This document shows positions 55,806-64,000 of a DNA stretch of 64,000 nt, piece by piece (the first letter of the stretch is position 1; each line of letters starts with the position of its first letter). The notes beneath the pieces were generated by a model, which saw only the letters and a program-made list of their open reading frames with translations, was not told where the DNA came from and did no database searches. Source of the DNA: Rhododendron vialii (Eukaryota; Streptophyta; Magnoliopsida; Ericales; Ericaceae); contig NC_080567.1 of NCBI RefSeq assembly GCF_030253575.1, positions 17,239,001 to 17,303,000 of the forward strand. The letters run 5' to 3'. The translations under genes and the position numbers were made by a program.

Positions 55806-58800
55806 TTAAATTCCTAAAATGGTCCTTATCTGATCGGGAGGATGCCTAGCCAAGGACTTGGGATCCGGGTACTGATTCTCCGGATCCATGATCGCCTTGT
55901 AAATAAGTTCATAAGCTTCAGCCAAAGATTTAGCCACTTGGGTACAAGTTTCGGACCGCAACTGTGGTACCTGAATCTGCTCAAACTCCGGCAGAGAACT
56001 TTCGCTTCCTAAAATAAGGCCAAAGAAAGCCTTCAAACACTCTGAAAGGGCGGATGGAGACGTTTCCTCTCTCTCTGCCAATGGGATTTTCTCCTGACCG
56101 TTCAATGAGTTGAGGAAGCGCGGCATCTTGTTCAACAAATCACATCTTCTAAGAATGGCGTCGACTTCTTTGTCCACAAGACCGTTCATCTGGTTATCAA
56201 TCATTGTTCCGAGTTTTTTCACATACTCGGATGCAACTTCATGTCGGAGTAGGGGTTGTTGGATGGCACACAAGCAGTTGATGAGGAAAATCTTGGAGGG
56301 TGTTTCATTAGTCTGCAGGGAGGGACCCACAATACATCAGGTTATAAAGACTACAAAGCAATGAACAAAAATGCGCGTAGGATCAATATTCAACATTACT
56401 TCTTGTTTCATTGTTGCAATACGTCACTTTGTTTTGTCTAGTCATTTTTGCAATACATGGATCACATTGTCTTTGGATAACACAGAAATGCACATCAAGA
56501 CATGAATCAAAGATTGCTATTGCAGTTATAATCGAACATACGAATTAATCACAACAAAAAATCAAGCAACTACACCAACATTTCATCCAACAAAGATCAC
56601 GACGAGACTCCAAATATCACGTTGAGGGAAACAAGCTAAAAAGAAAGCATTAATTCTAAACTAGCTAAGAAAGGGAGGGAAAGAGAGAAAGTGGGAGTTG
56701 GATTACCCGTGAGGGGCTTGGAATATTGCAGAACTTTAGCATCATATAAAAAGGGATAAGAGACAAAGTTTACCAACTCGGGGAACCGACGAATTTTCTT
56801 AATGAAAAAAACAAAGATAACTTGGGGTTCAAAAGTAAATTAATTTGTTAGGACGGGTTCAGTCATAGAACCATATGTAATTTGCAATATGCAATATGCA
56901 TCACATGCTAGCTAGACCAGCAATCAACTTGTTTTACAGTAAACACATAAGAAATCTTAAATCTGACACCTCCCAAAGCAGCAGACAGCCCAAAGTAAAA
57001 TAAGTTCCAACAAAAGCAGTAAGAAACCAAAAGCCTAGACGGGAGATAAAGAAAGAATGAAGGCACAAACAAGAGCAAACCTGAGATGTAGCTGCCGAGC
57101 CGTTGTTCGACAAAATTGCATCAACAGAGGATTTAGTCAATTGGCCTGGGTCAGAACTTGTTCTACTTCTTCTAGACAACTGAATGGCTCCTTTGGACTT
57201 GTGTGCCTCTGCTGCTTGTTCACACATCTGGAACAATAAGAAACGTGTAATGATAGCACATACGATCACAGCCCATATTCAGCTGAACAAAGAAAGCACA
57301 TGTGCCTAGTAGACTTTGTTAGTAGTTACTCCCCCCGTCCCAAAATGGATGTCAATTTTTGATATTCGTGCAAATTTCAATTCCTTATATCTTTCAATAT
57401 AGATCTCCAAAAATATGCAATATGGATTTTGTTTGATAGTTTTTAATTAGTTCTATTATACAAAGTTTTCAAACTCATATAAAACATAATAGATTGAAAG
57501 ATAATAAAAATGAAAAATGGCACGACCATCAAAAATTGACATCCTTTTTGGGGCGGAGTATGTTATTATGGCTTAAGCCTTAAACTCAAGCTAATGCGCC
57601 AAAAATAGTGTGACTACTCCAACCAACAGCTTTGAAACATGACCTTATCTCAAAGTCTATAAAGAAACCATGACCGGATTTCTCAATATCCCATTGGACA
57701 CTGTACCTGTGCTACGATATGTCAAAGACATGATTACTCAAGTGGACTCTGAAAAAATCCATTTGAAAGGGTTGTCAGGTCATGATGCAAAGACTATCCT
57801 AATCCTAATTCTAAAAGGGGTGTTTGTAATCCACGATTGTAATGTGACAATATCGGGTGCCCACGTGTGTTGTTTTTAAAAACTGCTCCAAAAGAAATCT
57901 GGGACAATGTATACCAGGTCCCAGCATGCAAAGCTTAAAAGCCAGAAAACGTTTCCCTTCCACCATTCATCAGAGAGCTAGGTCTCTAATTGCAAACCTA
58001 TCAAACATCCTTCTATATTAATTGAGAGTCTGAGACTTGAGACACAGAAAACACAAAGAATGGATTGGGCAGCGATTCCATTAAGTAACTAGTGTAAAAA
58101 ATGTTTTACTGCTGTTGGTGGAAATAATAACCTCAGGCATTTTGCAATAAGTTGGGCTTCCTTACAGCAATCAAACAATTTCTCAACTTCCAGCCAATAA
58201 CACGGTATGTGAAACATTATTACGGTGGATGTGAATTTCCTTTTATCAAGTATATACAATCTAGTAGTAATAAGCTAAAAACACTTCTGATACAGCCCAC
58301 GTTTGAACCTTGTAGCATTGGACTACTAGGAGTAGGTTCATGAAGTGAAGGGAAAAGATCAACAAAAAGTGTGGAATAAAATACCTGAATAATAGGATCA
58401 AGTAAGGCAGCTATCACCGGATCAAAGACAGGCTTCTTTCCTGATGCAGGAACCATCATGCTGTCATGATTCTGAATGATTTCAAGCAACACCGACACTC
58501 CTTCCCTCACTGCTGGTGGAGGAGAAAGATCAACCGAAACAAGTGGAGGATATCGTAAAAGCTTCTCTCCTCGAGTCTTCAGAATGTCGAAGAATGTTTT
58601 CTGAGCTGCATCCTTCAGTGCCCAAAGGGTGTTACAAAGGGCTGTTTCTCTCCCCAACAAATCTGATATCTGTACAAAACAAAGAGTTAAACAAGAAAAC
58701 AAATGCTTACAAGACAAGTAATTCATTCCATCAGTGAATTATCTTTCAACTTACAGTATAACTATAAAACTCCAGGGTGTAGGTGAGTTTGTATGATATC

Positions 58801-59765
58801 ATGATACTGGGCTGTGACTGCAAAACTTGTTCAACTCTAACTTTAAATGGTCGGCAAACTCCTTCAAAGATCCTGTCTAGAACAAACATCAAGTCAGTTT
58901 CTGTCTTTCCTGATTCGGTCTCTAAGGTTTTGGAGAATCGGCGTGCAGTCGGGCCAGTATCAACCACAGCATCCGGATCTAACAACACAAGGACAAGTTC
59001 TCTTTCAGATGCCAAGGCCTGCAAGTAAAGCAAAAAACACATTTTGCTAAAATGTAACAAGAAATTTTAAATAACTAAAACAATTCCACCTTTCAAAACA
59101 TTGAAGATAGAAATGAGGGGGACAAATAGAGGACAGGGTTCACACCTGATGTAGCCACCCAAGCATGTCACCAACATAACGTAACGGATCATGAGCATGC
59201 ACTTCAATGGGTCTAGGCAGTCCTCCAGGTCCTCCACGAGTAAGAGCACTTATAAACCTTCTAAATAAAGCGTTATGCCTCATATTTGCAACCTTCATGG
59301 TAAAAATGGATGAGCATAGAGTGTTAGGTAACACCATAGGTTATGTGTACAACTGAGGTACTCAACATTTACAGCTTCCATAATAGAACTACCTCTTCTG
59401 CGCAATACTTGAAAAGGACAGGCCTTTCCTTGAGGCAGCGAACTGCCATTTTCAAAAGTTCATTGACTTCTGGGTTATCAGTGTCACCGAGTCTCCTACA
59501 TTCTGCCTGAACCCACCTAGATGAAGACAGAAGAGATTAGATAAAAGGTAATTCGTGCAAACCACATAACGAAATTGAACCAATTTGCCAAACTTAAATG
59601 GGTGTATCCAGAAAAAAGGGAGTAAAGAAGAAGTGAACAACTATTCAGCTTGATACAGAAATACACTTGTCATTATAAAATCACCAAAATACAATTGACT
59701 TAAAAAATTCAAGGTAACAGAAATACAAAAAAGAAGAGAGCTTTCCTTTTATGCTGTAGGTTAAA

Positions 59766-59815
<50 letters not shown>

Positions 59816-60032
59816 GTAACAGAAATACAAAAAAGAAGAGAGCTTTCCTTTTATGCTGTAGGTTAAAGTTTCTCTCCCTCTCCCTCTCCCTCTCTCTCTC
59901 TCTCTCTACTATTCAGCTTGACACAGAAATACACTTGTCATTATAAATCACCAAAATACAATTGACTTAAAAAATTCAAGGTAACAGAAATACAAAAAAG
60001 AAGAGAGCTTTCCTTTTATGCTGTAGGTTAAA

Positions 60033-60073
<41 letters not shown>

Positions 60074-63000
60074 AAAGAATAAAATAGGTTCAGTTGAATC
60101 AGCACTTGGCTAGGCAAGTTACCCTCTCATAAGATTGTACTTACTACGACTTCTCATTTTTCTTATCATCCTACTTTCTTGGGTCTTCGGTGCGGTGGCC
60201 CCTAGTCTTGTACCTTTTCTAAGATTTTGTGGGTTCTCTTCGTATGTAGGTGCCTTCTGTAATTTGAGGCCTTTCGTTGTGTTTGGTTTCTAAAGCAGGT
60301 GACATTGCATAGATGCCTTATCTATGGACAACTCATCAATTGTATATCAAAGCAAACATATAGACACTACATGCATGAAAAGAAAGAACGAGAAAGGAAG
60401 AAGCGAAAGTGTCTTTGTACCGATATACGACTATAAACACTCAAGTTACACTCTCTATCAATTCAAGCTTCTAAGATGTTAGCTTGTTGACATGGTATGG
60501 AGTAGACTTCCAAAACATTTGAACCCAAATAAGTCCCAACTAATTGCATTGATAAATAAGCAGGTTCCTTTTTACAGTTCACCAACAAAACAGAGCCCGA
60601 GTGGCAGCTAGACAAGAAAAGTTAAAAGATGCAAATTTTGAAAACTGGTTGGTTTTAAACCAACCCACGTGGAGTTGGGCAGATGGGAAACTTGCACAAG
60701 ATAGATTTTAGCCTTACTTTAGTCATTAATTTATGCTTATTTAGGTTAGGGTTTCAATGTGTTTAGTTTCAAAAACCTTCTCCAAATAATCTACAGGTCA
60801 ATGGTATTTTTCAGAACAACACAGTAGCAAGCCATGCAATGGATACCAGTGCAAATGGATAGCAACTATTTTAAGATTCCATTCATCAATAGAAGCTCAC
60901 CTGCACAGGCGCTCATAGGCTCCTTCTTGGTACACAGCCATCATGTCCATGAGTTCCAAACCTGCACGCTGAGAAGGCCCCTCAGGTGAATTCCATGTAA
61001 TATTTCCAGCTAAGAGGGAACAACAAAGAAAGAAAGATCTCCACCCAACAAAAGTCGAAGATCATCAACCAACGGTAAAAGGCTTTCTAACCGATGAACT
61101 CAGCTACGGCTGAAATCAATGGTGAACGAAGACTGCTTGCAGAAAAGGGGTGCAACTAGAATACAACGATAGCTTCATTCTAATAATCAGCTGGAAAAGG
61201 AAAGGTTCTCTTCTCTCAGGCCTCATGTACCATGACAAGAAGTGCAATTAGTCTTAAAACTAATTTACGAAAAGATGATAATTTCGAAAGTTTGGTAAGG
61301 GTCTCCCTGTGTCTGTCTCTCTCTCCTACCCTCCCCCTTCTCTCTCTCCCTCCCTCTCCCCATACCAAGACAGTCATCGATTCAGGGTTCCCCAAAAATA
61401 GAACATATAAATCTAAAGCTATAAACTCTCCAGTAGATCACAATGAAGCTTCATATGCTTCGAGTGGAAAAGTGGAAGTGAAGTTGTGAATGAGGGACAT
61501 TAAGGTTCTTAATGAGCTTATTACAAAAACTATATAATGGTGATACGTATGCTGTTGGCTCTTCAAGCAAAAACAAGAAGAGAACTAGCCTCAAATAATG
61601 ATATATTGATCTTCTCAAGTGTGTCAAATACATGCTAGTAACTGACCTGCATGAGAAGATGGTACGTGAGACAAACTATACTTGTCATCCAATCTTATTC
61701 AAAAACAATAATGCTATAAGGACCGACCACATATACCGACGATGTACCGCTCTGAGCTGGACCATGGGGGCCCACTCCTACACATACTCTGACACTCTCT
61801 CCTCTCTTTACAGATTTGGGCTAAAAGTACTGGCGGGTAAAATTTTGAAGAAAATTTAAATTCAATTTTTTTGGGTTTTTAGGATCAGAAGACCCACGAA
61901 TTGGTTTTGCTTCCAAAAAGTTTCTCTCCCATCTCAGAAATGTTTCTCTCTCCTCATTCCCAGAAACCACTCTCTCTCTCTCTCTCTCTCTCTCTCATCT
62001 TCTTCAACGCCACTGTTGCCCACCCCCACCACGCTCAACGCCCTCTCCCCCATGTCACCGACACCGGTCCGGTGTAACCATTGCCGCCATCCCACCGTCA
62101 CCGCTGGTCTCTATCACAGATCTAAGATTCAAAGTCGGGAAGGCACACTGGATTTGAATCAAGCATCGCTTGTCCAAAGCTCGAATCTTGGTCAAGTTTC
62201 TGAATGGTGGCCTTGTGCATGTCCAGATAGAAGTGCAGAAGAAGCCTAAGATTTATGAAGTACTTTTTGTAGATAATATAAAATCACAAATGTAGTACTT
62301 TTACTTGGTGATGGGGCGAAACCCATTTTTTGGTGTGAGGTGAATTTTGAATTGATGCACAAAAATTGAAACCATTGATCAAGGTTATTGTTCCACTTGC
62401 AGGCTGTTTCTGATTCTTTTGTAATTTTTATATTTCATCACCCCCATGGTATTGGATTAGTCTTATCCCAAGAACAAACAAGTGATAATAAAAAACAGAA
62501 AAGAAAAAGAGATTTGCTAAATAGATTCATGTTGTATTGTTCAATGCTATATGCCTATGGACTCATCATGAATTGGCTGTGTTCTTACTTATGTGGATTA
62601 TGGTCAGCAGCTAATGCCATGCTGTCTTCAAAACATCTATCTTCTCTGGAGTAAGTGCTCTGTTTTTTTGCATTCCGTTCAAATTCTTAATGCTTGGTAG
62701 TTGGTAGTGTTTTTGTTCCGAATAATTTTTAACATCGTGGTGGTGGTTTGTATTGGCAAATGAGCCCTGTTTTCTTATCCCAACTAAAGAGGGTTCTCTA
62801 TTTCTTTCAATATTGACTTTGCATCCAAAGGCAGTGCGTATTTGCAAGTTATTTAGCCATAATCCATTCACCATATCTCTAAGGTGTGTCAGGATAATAT
62901 TTTCATCAAATAAGAAAAACCACATCTCTCTTCATTAAAATAAGAAAAAAAGGAACACCACATCTTTATCACGGTTATGTGTGGACAATATATTATTCGT

Positions 63001-63314
63001 TTGGTGTACAGGAATGCCCCTACACATTTACATGAAGAAAATGAATTCATAACTTTCTTAAAATTCTAAACCATAAAACAGCGACGGAGGGCCGGTGGGA
63101 GGTAGGTAGCGACAGAAAGAGACGGGCAATGACAGTGGGAAGGCGAGAGATAGGCCACGATGGGAGAGAAGCGCAACAGTGGAACGGCGAGATACCGGCG
63201 GTGACGGTGGGACGGTGGACGGCGGTGATGGTTACGAACTTACGATCGGACCGGCTTCGTTGACGCGGGGGAGAGGGCGTTGAACGTGGTGGGGGTGGTC
63301 GACAGTGGCGTTGA

Positions 63315-63371
<57 letters not shown>

Positions 63372-64000
63372 GTTTCTGGGAATGAGGAGAAACATTTCTG
63401 AGATGGGAGAGACTTTTGGGAGCAAAACCAATTCGTGGGTCTATAATCAAACCCAAAAAATTGAATTTGAATTTTCCTCAAAATTTTACCCGCCAATACT
63501 TTCGGCCCAAATCTGTAAAGAGAGGAGAGAGTGTCAGAGTGTGTGGAAGTGGGCCCCCCATAGTCCAGCTCAGAGCGGTACATGGTCGGTATGTGTGGTC
63601 GGTCCTTATAGCATTATTGATTCAAAAAACAAGTATGCATACTATGATTACTACAAGTGAGATAGCCAAGTGAAGATCTCAGCACATGTATTTCATCAAC
63701 CAAAATCAGATGAATAAAAAAAAAATAAAGCAAAAGGCAGGAAGCAGAAACAAGATGAGAAATCATTAAACAACACCCCTCACAAGCTTAAATTAAAAAG
63801 AAAAAAAATGCTGTTGGGATGACAACACGAGATTACCTGATGATGGGTCCGGAGCAATACTTTGCAGTTGGCATGAATTTCTTGGACATGAGAAAGAGCC
63901 TTAAAGAAATTTTCATTCAGGTCTTCCTCCCTTAGAGCATTTATCTATACAGAGAATATTCCATTAGCATTTATACATGCAGTAAGCACCTATATTGTTA
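55806..64000 (-). CDS. COG6: Conserved oligomeric Golgi complex subunit 6, 3' eight exons (gene continues past window)
   Basis: Exons (minus): 63944-63837, 60968-60901, 59516-59393, 59292-59146, 59018-58755, 58669-58385, 57227-57081, 56312-55806 (stop TAA at 55806-55808). They total 1650 nt, 549 residues plus stop, all GT-AG and in frame. COG6 belongs to lobe B of the COG tether, which captures vesicles in retrograde intra-Golgi traffic. Diagnostic segments are [120 protein letters not shown] and the C-terminal [19 protein letters not shown]. The N-terminal part (roughly 130-150 residues from the usual length of about 680) is beyond the right edge. I placed the 60968 acceptor at TTCTCAG because it joins HHQ to RAGLELM, as in Arabidopsis. 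The frame is undamaged, so the gene is probably functional despite a 2.9-kb intron full of insertions. Confidence 0.95.
57329..57558. mobile_element. Stowaway-type MITE, copy 2, in COG6 intron
   Basis: The ends CTCCCCCCGTCCCAAAATGG and CTTTTTGGGGCGGAG are inverted, with TA on both sides (57327-57328, 57559-57560). Internal blocks such as TTCCTTATATCTTTCAATAT match the copy at 13131-13364, so they are one family. Confidence 0.9.
57561..58384 (-). other. COG6 intron, no other gene
   Basis: Intron sequence between exons 58669-58385 and 57227-57081. The frame 57670-57879 is not recognisable. Confidence 0.5.
59641..60072. repeat. Tandem repeat with embedded (TC)n tracts in COG6 intron
   Basis: A unit beginning CAAGGTAACAGAAATAC and ending GTAGGTTAAAGTTTC plus a TC tract occurs three times (from 59710, 59812 and 59977). 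A longer lead-in beginning CTATTCAGCTTGA occurs twice (59641 and 59909). Copies are almost identical outside the TC tracts, so the duplication is recent. The middle copy has a CTCCCT-interrupted tract. TC tracts lie at 59769-59812 and 60035-60072. Confidence 0.9.
60073..60900 (-). other. COG6 intron, no other gene
   Basis: Intron sequence between exons 60968-60901 and 59516-59393. No element ends recognised. Confidence 0.5.
61706..63619. mobile_element. Mutator-like element, non-autonomous, about 400-bp TIRs
   Basis: The perfect 9-bp duplication ATTCAAAAA (61697-61705 and 63620-63628) flanks an element whose ends CAATAATGCTATAAGGACCG and CGGTCCTTATAGCATTATTG are inverted. The inverted arms run about 400 bp (to about 62110 and from about 63215) and include GTACCGCTCTGAGCTGGAC, GCCAATTCGTGGGT-type stretches and a CT/GA tract in each arm (61970-61996, 63318-63369). 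The 1.1-kb interior has no transposase. A segment at about 62110-62260 ([20 protein letters not shown]) could be captured host sequence. It sits in a COG6 intron. Confidence 0.93.

Noticed and set aside
56110-56441. Plus-strand frames of 84 and 61 codons
   Set aside because: They are the antisense of the last COG6 exon and its intron; no domain.
59641-60072. CRISPR-like array
   Set aside because: Repeats are long, adjacent and divided by TC microsatellites, in the intron of a plant nuclear gene. There are no spacers or cas genes.
61001-61013. Acceptor CTCTTAG as the start of the 60.9-kb COG6 exon
   Set aside because: It gives an extra 14 residues not expected between HHQ and RAGLELM. The TTCTCAG acceptor at 60969-60970 joins them exactly, in the right phase.
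63280-63660. 126-codon plus-strand frame and several minus-strand frames
   Set aside because: They read through a (GA)n tract as ERERER or LSLSLS inside the right arm of the Mutator-like element; no domain.

Overview
This window is nuclear DNA of a flowering plant, most likely a eudicot. The evidence is the intron-rich genes with GT-AG splice sites, the plant-typical families (PLS-type PPR, F-box with FBA domain, WAT1-related transporter) and the plant transposon load: Helitrons, hAT, Mutator-like, Stowaway and PIF/Harbinger-like MITEs, LINEs, SINEs and a Copia-like solo LTR. Long (GA/CT)n tracts recur throughout. The species cannot be named from sequence alone.

Layout. 1-5.2 kb: decayed autonomous Helitron with a PIF1-type helicase followed by an RPA1-like protein. 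5.2-12 kb: gene-poor, with a tandem duplication of about 520 bp and one broken frame. 12.1-16.3 kb: a nested transposon stack (RNase H remnant, then a minus-strand LINE, then a hAT-like element, then two inverted-repeat elements). 16.6-20.2 kb: a dense cluster of small DNA transposons. 20.3-21.5 kb: an intact single-exon F-box gene with a LINE fragment in its 3' flank. 22-31 kb: gene debris, including exon-like fragments I could not identify and a clear JmjC-domain (JMJ32-like) pseudogene. 32.7-34.0 kb: an intact PPR gene, followed by a solo LTR. 37.0-42.5 kb (minus): a complete seven-exon WAT1-related gene of 390 codons. 43-51 kb: two further intact copies of the WAT1 first exon, with a 64-bp relic of the COG6 3' end between them. 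51.3-55.5 kb: two back-to-back non-autonomous Helitrons. 55.8-64 kb (minus): the 3' eight exons of COG6 (conserved oligomeric Golgi complex subunit 6); the gene continues beyond the window. A long-TIR Mutator-like element and a (TC)n-bearing tandem repeat lie in its introns.

How the pieces relate. The genes do not form a pathway: a Golgi tethering subunit, an organellar RNA-binding protein, a membrane transporter and an SCF adaptor. From memory, a COG6 gene next to a PPR gene matches Arabidopsis At1g31780/At1g31790, which suggests conserved microsynteny with the WAT1 locus and repeats lying between them. The most unusual structure is the array of three WAT1 first exons (42.3, 46.1 and 50.3 kb) above a single set of exons 2-7. 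All three have an ATG in good context, an open frame and a splice donor in the same phase. They could act as alternative first exons, or two could be remnants of tandem duplication; the COG6 relic at 49.96 kb marks a plausible duplication breakpoint.
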